Assembly (NCBI GenBank): GCA_934757945.1 | Contig: CAKVLT010000009.1 | Span: 1-44,975 of the forward strand | Direction: 5' to 3' | Source of the DNA: an uncultured Bulleidia sp. | Lineage (GTDB): Bacteria; Bacillota_I; Bacilli_A; Erysipelotrichales; Erysipelotrichaceae | Length of the DNA: 44,975 nt | Shown: one piece after another, positions 1-8,235 of the stretch | How the letters are laid out: each line of letters starts with the position of its first letter | How positions within the stretch are numbered: position 1 is the stretch's first letter | Position numbers and translations under genes: made by a program | The notes under the pieces: model-generated | The model's database searches: none | What the model saw: the letters and a program-made list of their open reading frames with translations, nothing else | What the model was told of the DNA's origin: nothing

Positions 1-348
1 GGGATGATGCTTGCATGTAACAGTATGCCTGGTGTTTTATGTGGGTATGTTCCTACAGCGAAAGATGCATTTTTATTTGCACAGATCAATAACGGAAATG
101 CAGTATCTTTACCTCTTGGAGAAGAATATACATATATAGGCGAAAAGAACTTAGCTGAAACAATCCAGGCACTATTTTCAAAACCATTTGGTGGTGGATA
201 TCCTGAAAGTGAAGCAAAAAGAAAAATTGCAGATGCTAAAAAACTCAAAGAAATGAAATCAAAATCACAAATTAATTTTGAAATGTTTCTGAATAAGTTA
301 GAACCGGATATGGTTAAGAAAGTAAAACATAGAATACTTACACAATAG
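1..348 (+). CDS. RpiB/LacA/LacB-family sugar-phosphate isomerase, 3' part only
   Basis: The reading frame is open from the first base, so the 5' end lies outside the window. The visible residues begin G-M-M-L-A-C-N and continue with G-V-L-C-G, then an A-F-L-F-A-Q-I-N-N-G-N-A stretch and S-L-P-L-G. This resembles the C-terminal half of RpiB-type isomerases, where a GxGM loop is followed by an Asn-rich segment before a conserved LG. Members interconvert aldose and ketose phosphates such as ribose-5-P/ribulose-5-P in the cytosol. The tail is lysine rich and longer than in classical RpiB. The family call is by eye and the substrate cannot be told. The first ATG shown is probably not the true start. 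Confidence 0.55.
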   Translation, partial: GMMLACNSMPGVLCGYVPTAKDAFLFAQINNGNAVSLPLGEEYTYIGEKNLAETIQALFSKPFGGGYPESEAKRKIADAKKLKEMKSKSQINFEMFLNKLEPDMVKKVKHRILTQ

Positions 349-403
349 ATTTGTCTTGATGGATAACGAGTAATGTTTTTAGAAATTTATATGCTCATTC
401 AGA

Positions 404-433
404 CGTGTGTAAAAAGGACACATTATTGCTTTT
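404..433 (+). terminator. Possible weak terminator after the isomerase gene
   Basis: A TGTGT/ACACA stem with a seven-base loop is followed by a T-rich tract. The stem is only five pairs, so this is a tentative call. The rest of the interval from 349 to 536 holds only the promoter listed next. Confidence 0.3.
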
Positions 434-454
434 ATATATGTATTCGATTATGAT
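426..454 (+). promoter_or_regulatory. Sigma-A type promoter for the MBL hydrolase
   Basis: TTGCTT and TATGAT are separated by exactly 17 bases. The -10 box lies 82 bases before the ATG. No competing promoter was seen closer to the gene. Confidence 0.5.
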
Positions 455-536
455 GCTATCAAGGTATGTGATTGTATCTAGTGAATAAAATGAATGAATC
501 GAAAAAACATACCAGTTTCATATCAGGAGAAACACA

Positions 537-1424
537 ATGACACAATTAGTTTTACTGGGTACAGGAACCCCTAATGCATGTCCTGAAAACAGTGGCCCTG
601 CCACTGCTGTAGTAGTGGATGACAAAGCCTATATATTTGATTTTGGACCTGGTGTGGTCAGACAATGTTCCAAAGCATATTTTAAAGGTATTCATGGCTT
701 GCATCCTAAAAATCTGGATACAGCTTTCTGTACGCATCTTCATACAGATCATACAGCTGGACTGCCGGATTTGTTATTTACACCATGGGTACTGGAAAGA
801 AAAAATCCATTAAGACTGATTGGACCAGAAGGATTACAGCAGATGGCTGAGTATATTACAAAGGCCTATGCAGCAGACCTGGATATGCGATTGAACGGCT
901 ATGAACCTGCAAATCTTACAGGATATAAAACAATTGTGAAAGAGTTGGAACCTGGTGAAAAAGACTATGGTGTAGTATACGCGGATGAACATATACAGGT
1001 GGAAGCTTTTAGTGTAGATCATGGAAGACTGCAGTCTCTGGGATATAAGTGCATTACAAAAGATAAAACAATTGTCATCAGTGGAGATACAAGACCATCA
1101 CCAGTACTTGTTGAAAAAGCAAAAGGTGCGGATATCTTATTACATGAAGTTGAATATACCAAAGGCTTGCAGGCAAGAACCTCTCAGTGGCAACAATATC
1201 ATCGTAATGTACATACCCTCAGTACAGATCTTGCTGCTATAGCCACAGAAGCAAAACCTAAGCTTGTTGTAACCTATCATCGTATTTACCATATGGATAT
1301 ATTCAGTACAGAACTGGATGTACAAAAGGAAATGACAAAACGTAATGAAGCTATTTTGCAGGAAATTAAGGACGCCGGTTATGAAGGAAAAGTGGTAAAC
1401 GGACAGGATCTGGATGTATTCTGA
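537..1424 (+). CDS. Metallo-beta-lactamase-fold hydrolase, RNase Z-like
   Basis: A 295-residue protein of the MBL superfamily. The zinc-binding HxHxDH motif is H67-L-H-T-D-H72. Later metal and fold signatures include DHG at 161-163, SGDT at 182-185 and a terminal histidine near 248. The opening VLLGTGTP is typical of RNase Z and related hydrolases. The 3' part (VVTYHRIYHMD) does not look like the usual tRNase Z ending, so I assign a general RNase-Z-like hydrolase rather than the tRNA 3' maturase. An AGGAG ribosome binding site lies eight bases before the ATG. It has its own promoter and ends in a terminator shared with the convergent CmpB gene, so it is probably monocistronic. Confidence 0.85.
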   Translation: MTQLVLLGTGTPNACPENSGPATAVVVDDKAYIFDFGPGVVRQCSKAYFKGIHGLHPKNLDTAFCTHLHTDHTAGLPDLLFTPWVLERKNPLRLIGPEGLQQMAEYITKAYAADLDMRLNGYEPANLTGYKTIVKELEPGEKDYGVVYADEHIQVEAFSVDHGRLQSLGYKCITKDKTIVISGDTRPSPVLVEKAKGADILLHEVEYTKGLQARTSQWQQYHRNVHTLSTDLAAIATEAKPKLVVTYHRIYHMDIFSTELDVQKEMTKRNEAILQEIKDAGYEGKVVNGQDLDVF

Positions 1425-1429
1425 AAATA

Positions 1430-1480
1430 AAGAAGGTAAGTGAAGTGAACCAGAGGTTCACTTTCATTTACCTTCTTTTT
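1430..1480. terminator. Bidirectional terminator between convergent genes
   Basis: A long hairpin with AGAAGGTAA pairing with TTACCTTCT and an inner TGAACC/GGTTCA stem, ending in a T run. It overlaps the stop codon of the minus-strand gene and can serve both. Confidence 0.8.
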
Positions 1481-2370
1481 GTTAATCTTGAACGCAGTTC
1501 TTTGAAGAATTCCGGATGTACATGGTCTTCCATGTTTGGGAATGCATTCATCAAACGTCTGATTATGTAATACTGTTTCTTTTCCGTAACTGCCAGTTTG
1601 ATAGCTTCAGTTCTTTCTCTGACTTCTTTTCTTGTGGCAGCTAATTCTTCCTGCATAGCCTGCAGATTATCCTTTGTGGTATCCACAATGGTTTCTTTCA
1701 GTATCTCTTTCTTCACCTGTGCATTTTCCGCATGGGAAACAGCTGTTAACCCGGCATCACCTAAAGCAATAGATAAGGAGTCCGATAACATTCTCATTCT
1801 GTCACTTGCCACATCAATTTCTTTCAGCTTCCTGTTGAGGCCGATGAGTGCAGATGCAGTCAGAATGAAATCCGTGAGATAGATGATATACATCAGTGCC
1901 AAGATACACCATCCTGCAGTTGTATTATACAGAGGCAGATGGGCAAAAGAATGTGTCAGCGGGTGCAGTAATCTTATAACCAGTACTACGCCCACTCCCC
2001 AGATAACAGAGAATGGCAAACAGATATAGCCATGCAGATTTAAAGGGACATGGGAATAATCCCACCATCTTGTATGGAAACAGACATCCAGCAACCATCC
2101 GGCAATCAGTTCTATCAGAGAGCAGAATACAAATCCAAGAAAGAATAGGGGGAGGTAGGAATGCTCACTGCCTGATGGTAAGATGCCAAGTAATGCAAGA
2201 ATGGTAATCATTCCAAAACCATAAACAGGACATACAGGACCGTTTAAGAAACCTCTGTTGACAATAATGTGGAATCTTACGGCATGAAAAACAACTTCCG
2301 TACACCATCCAAGAAAAGAATAGACAACGAAATAGAACGCAATTTCGTAATATGTTAATCCAAAAATCAT
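1468..2370 (-). CDS. CmpB-family putative ABC-transporter type IV membrane protein
   Basis: A 300-residue membrane protein. The first ~175 residues hold about five hydrophobic segments and the family hallmarks FLGW-x-x-E near 19-25, GFLNGPVCPVYGFG near 40-53, and a W-D-Y-S...N-L-H-G stretch near 103-113. These match Pfam ABC_trans_CmpB. The C-terminal third (about 180-265) is strongly charged and likely a cytosolic coiled coil, which is an addition beyond the membrane core. Its function is unknown. The gene is divergent from the sigma-like/lysozyme gene, and the two once shared one intergenic region, now split by an insertion sequence. Confidence 0.75.
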   Translation of the reverse strand: MIFGLTYYEIAFYFVVYSFLGWCTEVVFHAVRFHIIVNRGFLNGPVCPVYGFGMITILALLGILPSGSEHSYLPLFFLGFVFCSLIELIAGWLLDVCFHTRWWDYSHVPLNLHGYICLPFSVIWGVGVVLVIRLLHPLTHSFAHLPLYNTTAGWCILALMYIIYLTDFILTASALIGLNRKLKEIDVASDRMRMLSDSLSIALGDAGLTAVSHAENAQVKKEILKETIVDTTKDNLQAMQEELAATRKEVRERTEAIKLAVTEKKQYYIIRRLMNAFPNMEDHVHPEFFKELRSRLTKRR

Positions 2371-2400
2371 AATACTGCTTTTTACTCCTGAACAGATACT

Positions 2401-2429
2401 ATTGTAAGGACAGGCGGGTTATAAAGCAA
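2401..2429 (-). promoter_or_regulatory. Promoter of the CmpB-family gene
   Basis: On the minus strand TTGCTT and TACAAT are spaced by 17 bases. The -10 lies 30 bases before the ATG at 2370. It sits wholly inside the left 79-bp repeat, so the gene kept its promoter after the insertion. Confidence 0.65.
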
Positions 2430-2444
2430 GGAACTTGACGGCTA

Positions 2445-2453
2445 TGCTACAAT
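2445..2453 (+). promoter_or_regulatory. Duplicate extended -10 element pointing into the IS
   Basis: TGCTACAAT is the copy of the element found at 4618-4626. Here it points toward the left end of the insertion sequence, antisense to the transposase. Transcripts would meet the hairpin at 2499-2545 almost at once. Confidence 0.35.
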
Positions 2454-2498
2454 GATATGTGCAGATGTATAAACCCAACTTTGACAGTTGATAAATGT

Positions 2499-2545
2499 AA
2501 AAGATCCGAAATAAGGCTTGTTTAAGCAATTTTTCGGATCTTTTT
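2499..2545. terminator. Terminator-like hairpin at the left end of the IS
   Basis: AAAGATCCGAA pairs with TTCGGATCTTT around an 18-19-base loop, with a T run after it. It probably ends the transposase transcript and shields the element from incoming transcripts that start in the left repeat. Confidence 0.7.
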
Positions 2546-2578
2546 GGGTTTTTGAAATGTTGTATGGGAATCATATTT

Positions 2579-4420
2579 CTAAATTTTTTTAGAAATTTTG
2601 TTGAGGTCTTTAGGTTGGTAGTGTTTTCTGTTTAGTTTTAAATTATAAAGCTGTTCAAAGGCGTCTAAAACATCTGAACCTGTATAACATGCTTTATAGA
2701 ATGCACCTTCACAATCTACTACATTCATATTTTGGATTGTCTCTATAATCTGTCTGGTGGTAAAGTGTGTGCCGTTTCTGTCCAGTTTGGCTTCCAGAAG
2801 TCTGTATATGAGTAGTGCTGTATAGCAGATCAAAAAATGTGCTTTGATTCTTTCTGCTTTATGGTGATAGACAGGTCTGGAAGAAAAGTTGGTCTTTAAT
2901 ACTCTGAAGCAGTCCTCAATTTTGTATCGTTGCGACTGGATTTGAATGATTTCCTGTTCACTCATATCAAAGATGTTTGTAGCTACGGCATAGAATCCAT
3001 CATATTTTTCTTCTTCATAAATTCTCTCTTCATCCAGATAATAATCTTTCTTATTTGATTTATTTACTGACTTGATAAATCTTGTTATATCATTAGGTCC
3101 TTTTTTATATGTTTCCGGATCAATGTGATTTAGGTAAGACTGTGCTCTTTCAATTTGCCTGTTCCTTATCTTTCTCTGATATTCTGCCATCTTTCTGCTA
3201 TAGGTGATGATTATGCGCTGCTTCATGGTGCCTTTGGATTTGACTGTCCTGGTATTGCCGTTTTTATATGTTTTTATTTCAGTCAATCCCAAATCAACCA
3301 GACTGTCTACTTCTACAGATTTATAAAGGTAGCTGTTATAGTAATCAAGATAACTCTGATCATCTTTATTGAAGTTCTTTATGAAATCCAGAGAACATTT
3401 TTCTCCTGTTGAAGACAGTCTGTAGTCATAATCGTTGAATACTGCCTGCTTTACAACTTCACTTAATTTCTTAACAGACTGAGTTACAACAAATTTTCTT
3501 CCACCCATATTGTTGAACTGTCTTATGTTGGAGTAGCCAAGTCCTGCATCTGAACAGTAGATTATGTCTTTGTCTTTAAACATTTTGAGCATCTTTTTTT
3601 CTGCAGGAACTGCACATACAGATTCATTGTCGTTACCAGAATTAATGCACATGCTTAAAGGGATACCATCTCCATCCATGAATAAGCCCATCTGAGCAAT
3701 AGGATTAGGACGATGTTCTTTTGAAACACCGTATTTAAGTAATCCCTTAATGAGTTCACCTGTGACATCATCATAGACATCTTCATCCTCTTCTTCTTTT
3801 TCAAAGTAGAAATTGGTGCAATCAAAATAACAGACGCTGGTATTCCTCTTTATGACAGTATTACTGCTGTCAAACAAGAAAGAGAGGTACTCATCATAGT
3901 GCTCTTCCAAAAGGTCCATATACTTAGGAATAGAGTGATAAGGAAAATCAATATTTCCATAAAGAGAAGATAACCTGGACTGAGAATAAAGTTTACTTCC
4001 CGGATCAATGACTCTTAGAGCTGAAAGAGCCATATTGATCATATTAGGATCAAAGGTAATCTTTTTGTCTTTACAGATATTGTTAAAGAAGGAAGAAAGG
4101 TTTAAATCAGAATAGATTTGTTTGAGAACAAAGTAACCAATATTCCTGCATAAAGATTTAGAGGCAGTATCACCTTTATTAATAACCTTTTCGTCAAAGC
4201 TGATAGTAATGTTATATTCAACTTTTTCTTCTTTGATTTTTTTGTTGTACTCTTCCACCTGTTTCTTAGCATAAGCAAGAGGGTCATCAGTTATTTTTAA
4301 AAGCTCAGAGTGTTTGCCGATACGTGCAACATTCTTGGTGGTGACTTTTTTACCGTTGCGAATCCCCATCTGAATAAAGTAAGTAGGATCTTTGGAATTT
4401 CTATCATAATTGAGTTTCAT
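2579..4420 (-). CDS. IS1634-family DDE transposase
   Basis: A full-length transposase of 613 residues. The acidic triad can be placed at D200 (in CYFDCTN), D291 (in YCSDAGLG) and E502 (in RYKIEDCFRVLK), the last fitting the Y-x2-E-x-x-F/R-x-L-K signature of this family. The C-terminal HFLICYTALLIYRLLE stretch is also typical. It would cut and join the IS ends. The ATG has GGAG about ten bases upstream. No frameshift or stop interrupts the frame. Confidence 0.92.
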   Translation of the reverse strand: MKLNYDRNSKDPTYFIQMGIRNGKKVTTKNVARIGKHSELLKITDDPLAYAKKQVEEYNKKIKEEKVEYNITISFDEKVINKGDTASKSLCRNIGYFVLKQIYSDLNLSSFFNNICKDKKITFDPNMINMALSALRVIDPGSKLYSQSRLSSLYGNIDFPYHSIPKYMDLLEEHYDEYLSFLFDSSNTVIKRNTSVCYFDCTNFYFEKEEEDEDVYDDVTGELIKGLLKYGVSKEHRPNPIAQMGLFMDGDGIPLSMCINSGNDNESVCAVPAEKKMLKMFKDKDIIYCSDAGLGYSNIRQFNNMGGRKFVVTQSVKKLSEVVKQAVFNDYDYRLSSTGEKCSLDFIKNFNKDDQSYLDYYNSYLYKSVEVDSLVDLGLTEIKTYKNGNTRTVKSKGTMKQRIIITYSRKMAEYQRKIRNRQIERAQSYLNHIDPETYKKGPNDITRFIKSVNKSNKKDYYLDEERIYEEEKYDGFYAVATNIFDMSEQEIIQIQSQRYKIEDCFRVLKTNFSSRPVYHHKAERIKAHFLICYTALLIYRLLEAKLDRNGTHFTTRQIIETIQNMNVVDCEGAFYKACYTGSDVLDAFEQLYNLKLNRKHYQPKDLNKISKKI

Positions 4421-4442
4421 AAAGAAGAGTCTCCTTTAAAAC

Positions 4443-4471
4443 ATTATACCATATTGTACAACAACATACAA
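4443..4471 (-). promoter_or_regulatory. Transposase promoter
   Basis: On the minus strand TTGTAT and TATAAT are separated by 17 bases, with the -10 box 22 bases before the transposase ATG. Confidence 0.65.
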
Positions 4472-4573
4472 CATCCATACAACAAATATTTTAAGAAAAT
4501 TGACAGAAAAAAAGCGACTATTAAGCCGTTTTTGAAGGTTTTTGGGTTTTGCAAGTGTTAAAGTACCGATACT

Positions 4574-4602
4574 ATTGTAAGGACAGGCGGGTTATAAAGC
4601 AA
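4574..4602 (-). promoter_or_regulatory. Duplicated host promoter facing the transposase
   Basis: Same TTGCTT-17-TACAAT arrangement as the CmpB promoter, created by target duplication. Its natural gene lies on the other side of the element, so it can now read through the right IS end toward the transposase. Confidence 0.45.
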
Positions 4603-4617
4603 GGAACTTGACGGCTA

Positions 4618-4626
4618 TGCTACAAT
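4618..4626 (+). promoter_or_regulatory. Extended -10 promoter of the lysozyme-fusion gene
   Basis: TGCTACAAT has the TGn extension of an extended -10 promoter. No -35 fits at 17 bases, and a TTGACG nearby is only 7 bases away, too close to work with it. The ATG follows about 43 bases later. Confidence 0.45.
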
Positions 4627-4669
4627 GATATGTGCAGATGTATAAAAATAACGAAAGAGAGGTGCAGAG

Positions 4670-6256
4670 ATGAGTGAAAGTGCTATTTCATTAAATATCA
4701 ATACTATGAGTATGGATGAATTAGCTCAGGGTATTCAGGATGGTAACAGAGAATGTATCATGCGTATGTATGATCTGTTACATGATGACCTTCTCGCTAT
4801 TGTCAGAAAAACCATCAGTTCTGTCAGACAATCTGAATATATTGTGCGCAAGTCCTTTGCCGAAGTTGTCAAAAACTGTGAACAGATTGATCCGGATTTC
4901 TTTGAATTAAGTCTGATTCAGGTTTTAACAGAGAATGCACATAAAGAAGATATTCAGAATACTTATAAAATGAGAGCAGTACGCAGTCATATTCAGGCTA
5001 CCAGTACTGTAGATGCTATAAGACAAAGAGCAGTACCTGCAAAATTAAGTGCTACAGGTTCTGTAACTTTGGTCAATGACTATGCAGAGGCTCTGGATAC
5101 TGCTGAAGCAGTTAAAGAGAAAAGAAGCTTATCCGATACCTTAAGTATGCCAGTGATTGCTACAGGAGTAGCTGCCATGGCTGCTACAGGTGGTGCAGTT
5201 GTGTATCATAATGACCAGGTACAGAAGAAGGAACTGTCTTATACGCAGCTGATGAACTCTTTGAACATGGATTTTCTGGAAGACGAAGAAGGTAATGAAG
5301 TCAGTGAGTTCGAATATGCAGGAATTAATGCTACAAAAGCTATTTCTGATCTTGTTATTACACATTCCGGAAATCTGAGTACCAGTACTAAAGTGATTGA
5401 TCTTAACAGAGTGGGAGATAATCTTGTTACTTACTCTTTAAGTGCTACAGATAAATATAACCAGACTGCAAGAATGCAGGCTGTCAGAAAGTATATTGTG
5501 AAAGATACACAGGCTCCTGCTATTACGATGAATGTGGATTCTGTATCCATTACAGAAGGAGACAGTTTTGATCCGTTAAGTGTGATTGCAAGTGTATCTG
5601 ATGTTGTCGATGGAGATTTACAAAGAGTAGATGCAGCTCCACAGCTTCTGGAAAATGATGCTCTTGGAAGACTGTATGCACAGGGATGGTATCAGGTATT
5701 CAGTGATGTGGATACCAATACACCAGGTGAATATACTGTGACTGTCCATGCTGTGGATAATCATGGCCTTGCCAGTGATACAAGTATTCCTGTCACCGTC
5801 ACAAAAAAGAAAGTACTTGTAAGTAATGTCTCCGTGACGGGCAGTGTTCCTGTCAATACTGGTGAAAATGCCAACATTATCTATACCTATCTCACAACAG
5901 AAGCTGGATTTACCAAGGCAGCAGCAGCTGCAGTACTTGCCAATATTCAGATTGAATGTACTTTCAATCCTGCTGCAGGTTCCTCTTATTATGGTTTATG
6001 CCAGTGGGGTGGTGGAAGACTGAGTAATCTGTTCGCATTCTGTGCACAGAACGGATATGCCTCAGACAGTGTAGATGGTCAGATTCGGTTCATGGTTGCA
6101 GAAATGGGCGGCGGTATGATTGCTCAGATGAACTCTGTCAGTGACAGTGCTGAAGGGGCGGCAGAAGCCGGTGTGTATTTCAGACAGAACTATGAAAGAT
6201 CTGCAGGTTTAAACAATGTGGCAAATATTGCCGCAAGTTTCTATAATTCTTTATAG
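4670..6256 (+). CDS. Sigma-like domain / membrane helix / Ig-like / phage-tail lysozyme fusion
   Basis: A 528-residue protein with an unusual order of parts. Residues 14-92 resemble region 2 of ECF sigma factors (helical, D-E-L...G-N...M-Y-D-L...S-F-A-E-V-V-K-N). A single membrane helix spans about 159-179, preceded by a basic KR. Two beta-rich Ig-like segments follow (about 210-280 and 281-378), the second with a GEYTVTVHAVDNHG motif like DUF5011. Residues 400-528 look like a phage-tail lysozyme, with candidate catalytic E429 and YGLCQW at 441-446. The topology should put the sigma-like part in the cytosol and the lysozyme outside, acting on peptidoglycan. No sigma region 4 is seen. GAGG lies seven bases before the ATG. 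The gene stands alone before a terminator. Confidence 0.75.
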   Translation: MSESAISLNINTMSMDELAQGIQDGNRECIMRMYDLLHDDLLAIVRKTISSVRQSEYIVRKSFAEVVKNCEQIDPDFFELSLIQVLTENAHKEDIQNTYKMRAVRSHIQATSTVDAIRQRAVPAKLSATGSVTLVNDYAEALDTAEAVKEKRSLSDTLSMPVIATGVAAMAATGGAVVYHNDQVQKKELSYTQLMNSLNMDFLEDEEGNEVSEFEYAGINATKAISDLVITHSGNLSTSTKVIDLNRVGDNLVTYSLSATDKYNQTARMQAVRKYIVKDTQAPAITMNVDSVSITEGDSFDPLSVIASVSDVVDGDLQRVDAAPQLLENDALGRLYAQGWYQVFSDVDTNTPGEYTVTVHAVDNHGLASDTSIPVTVTKKKVLVSNVSVTGSVPVNTGENANIIYTYLTTEAGFTKAAAAAVLANIQIECTFNPAAGSSYYGLCQWGGGRLSNLFAFCAQNGYASDSVDGQIRFMVAEMGGGMIAQMNSVSDSAEGAAEAGVYFRQNYERSAGLNNVANIAASFYNSL

Positions 6257-6268
6257 TATGTATACCTG

Positions 6269-6296
6269 AAGGTGCCGATGCGGGTACCTTTTTTTT
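6269..6296 (+). terminator. Rho-independent terminator
   Basis: AAGGTGCC pairs with GGGTACCTT (one G-U pair), followed by eight T. Confidence 0.85.
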
Positions 6297-6348
6297 GCAA
6301 ATTGGTATTTTACATTGTTTCATATTCTGAAGGCAACAGGCATAAAGA

Positions 6349-6377
6349 TTGCACTTGGTTGCAGGAATAGGTAGAAT
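6349..6377 (+). promoter_or_regulatory. Promoter of the first ABC exporter gene
   Basis: TTGCAC and TAGAAT with a 17-base spacer, 29 bases before the ATG. Confidence 0.65.
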
Positions 6378-6405
6378 TGTAAACAAAAAGAAGGGGAGGA
6401 ACGTT

Positions 6406-8169
6406 ATGCATAAACAATATTCAACAAAAGAACTGATTCATAGATTTATGCCATATCTTATGAAGTACAGAAAGTTACTGGGGATGGATCTGTTCTGTGC
6501 GTCCTTAACGACTCTATGTGATGTGGTATTACCAAGAATCATGTCCACTCTTACAAATACCGCCATGTACGAACCTGCCATGTTAACCATGGACCTGGTT
6601 ACCAAACTGGCAGTACTGTACATTGCTTTAAGAGTTGTTGATGCATGTGCCTATTTCTTTATGTGTTCTCAGGGACATATTATGGGTGTGTATATTGAAA
6701 CGGATATGAGAAGAGATGCCTTTGCACATCTTGAAAATCTTAGTGATTCCTATTATGCCAACAATAAAATAGGACAGGTAATGGGAAGAATTACAAGTGA
6801 CCTGTTTGATGTGACAGAATTTGCACATCACTGTCCGGAAGAATTCTTTATTGCGGCATTAAAGATTGTGATTTCTTTTACCATCCTGAGTTTTACTTCC
6901 ATTCCATTAACAATTCTTATCTTCGCCTGTGTTCCGTTTATGCTGGTAATTTCCATCAAGCTGAATCATGCCTTCCGTTCTTCTACCAAAGAACAGCGTG
7001 TGCAGATTGGCGAACTCAATGCACAGGTGGAAGATTCCTTATTAGGACAAAAAGTAGTAAAAGCTTTTACTGCAGAAAAAGCAGAACTGGAAAAATTTGA
7101 AAAAGGTAACCAGAAATTCAAGGAAATCAAGAAATCCAGATATTATGCCATGGCAAGATTTAATACTTCCACACGTTTATTTGATGGTCTGATGTATTCT
7201 GTGACTATTATTGCCGGTGGTATCTTCTTGGTAAAGGGATGGATCAATCCGGGTGATCTTGTAATGTATATTCTTTACGTTACAACACTGATTGCAACTA
7301 TCAGAAGAATTGTAGAGTTTGCAGAACAGTTCCAGATGGGTATTACCGGTATTGAGCGTTTCTTTGAAATCATGGATACCAAAGAAGATATTGTGGATAA
7401 ACAAGACGCAAAACCTCTTGAAATCAAAGGAGGAGAAATTAGTTTTCATGATGTAACTTTTGAATATCCGGATGATCATAATCGTGTATTGCATCATTTA
7501 TCCTTAACGATTCATAAAGGTGAAAATATTGCCCTTGTTGGAGAAAGTGGCGGTGGTAAGACTACCTTATCCTCTTTGATTCCAAGATTCTATGATGTGA
7601 CTGAGGGAAGTGTCTGTGTAGATGGTCAGGATGTAAGAAGCGTGACTCTTCAAAGTTTAAGAAAACAGATAGGTATCGTACAGCAGGATGTCTATTTATT
7701 TTCCGGTACGGTTATCGACAATATTGCTTATGGTAAACCAGGAGCTACAGAAGAGGAAATCATTCATGCGGCAAAACTTGCTGGTGCTGATGAGTTTATC
7801 CGTCAGTTACCAAATGGTTACGATTCCTATGTAGGAGAAAGAGGTGTCAAACTGTCTGGCGGGCAGAAACAGAGAATTTCTATTGCACGAGTATTCCTGA
7901 AAAATCCACCTATTTTATTGCTGGATGAAGCTACCAGTGCTCTGGATAATGAAAGCGAATTACTTATCGAACAGTCTTTGAAGGATCTTTCTGTAGGCAG
8001 AACTACTTTAACCATCGCTCATAGACTAACAACTATTCGTCATGCGGACAGAATTATTGTGCTTGGTAAGCACGGCATTGAAGAAGAAGGCAATCACGAA
8101 CAGCTGTTAGCAAATAAAGGTACGTATTACCGACTGTGGAATGGTATCGGGACTGCAGCCAACCAGTAA
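6406..8169 (+). CDS. ABC exporter half-transporter, predicted homodimer
   Basis: A 587-residue fusion of a six-helix type-IV (former type I exporter) membrane domain (about 1-330) and an ATPase domain. Walker A GESGGGKTT lies near 379-387, the signature is LSGGQ, Walker B is LLLDEATSALD with the catalytic Glu, and the switch is AHR. All nucleotide-site residues are canonical, so it could work as a homodimer exporting lipid, drug or peptide. The ATG at this position has AAGGGGAGG upstream and gives the usual family length; an earlier in-frame TTG has no such site. It has its own promoter and terminator, separating it from the two exporters that follow. Confidence 0.9.
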   Translation: MHKQYSTKELIHRFMPYLMKYRKLLGMDLFCASLTTLCDVVLPRIMSTLTNTAMYEPAMLTMDLVTKLAVLYIALRVVDACAYFFMCSQGHIMGVYIETDMRRDAFAHLENLSDSYYANNKIGQVMGRITSDLFDVTEFAHHCPEEFFIAALKIVISFTILSFTSIPLTILIFACVPFMLVISIKLNHAFRSSTKEQRVQIGELNAQVEDSLLGQKVVKAFTAEKAELEKFEKGNQKFKEIKKSRYYAMARFNTSTRLFDGLMYSVTIIAGGIFLVKGWINPGDLVMYILYVTTLIATIRRIVEFAEQFQMGITGIERFFEIMDTKEDIVDKQDAKPLEIKGGEISFHDVTFEYPDDHNRVLHHLSLTIHKGENIALVGESGGGKTTLSSLIPRFYDVTEGSVCVDGQDVRSVTLQSLRKQIGIVQQDVYLFSGTVIDNIAYGKPGATEEEIIHAAKLAGADEFIRQLPNGYDSYVGERGVKLSGGQKQRISIARVFLKNPPILLLDEATSALDNESELLIEQSLKDLSVGRTTLTIAHRLTTIRHADRIIVLGKHGIEEEGNHEQLLANKGTYYRLWNGIGTAANQ

Positions 8170-8170
8170 T

Positions 8171-8197
8171 GAAGCACACAAGATCAGTGTGCTTTTT
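8171..8197 (+). terminator. Rho-independent terminator
   Basis: AAGCACAC/GTGTGCTT stem with a T6 tail between the first and second exporter genes. Confidence 0.85.
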
Positions 8198-8235
8198 TGA
8201 ATGTTTGAGTTACAATACGTAAACAAGAGGGATAT

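Larger units (their letters stand above)
2395..2473. repeat. 79-bp direct repeat, left copy (IS target-site duplication)
   Basis: Identical base for base to 4568-4646. It lies immediately outside the left end of the IS1634-family element. The repeat carries a minus-strand promoter (-35 TTGCTT at 2424-2429, -10 TACAAT at 2401-2406, 17-base spacer) and a plus-strand extended -10, so it is regulatory host DNA rather than part of the element. Confidence 0.9.
2474..4567 (-). mobile_element. IS1634-family insertion sequence, complete
   Basis: A 2.1-kb element with one transposase gene on the minus strand. The ends carry imperfect inverted repeats: ACTTTGACAGTTG at 2478-2490 and, on the other strand, ACTTTAACACTTG at 4552-4564, 11 of 13 bases matching. 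It is bounded by perfect 79-bp direct repeats. Long, variable target duplications are a published trait of IS1634 and IS1549 in this family, which supports the assignment. The transposase frame is intact and has its own promoter, so the copy may still be active. Confidence 0.85.
4568..4646. repeat. 79-bp direct repeat, right copy (IS target-site duplication)
   Basis: Perfect copy of 2395-2473. It holds the extended -10 that should drive the downstream lysozyme-fusion gene, and a minus-strand promoter at 4574-4602 that now faces the transposase. Confidence 0.9.

Noticed and set aside
4449..4486. Short repeated ACAAC/ATACAAC units read as a CRISPR or iteron array
   Set aside because: Units are too short and irregular; they lie in the transposase promoter.
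4608..4626. TTGACG as the -35 of the lysozyme-fusion gene
   Set aside because: It is only seven bases from the TACAAT box, too close for a sigma-A promoter.
4670..6256. Prophage remnant, because of the phage-tail lysozyme domain
   Set aside because: No other phage gene is near and the protein has a membrane anchor and a sigma-like domain unlike tail proteins.
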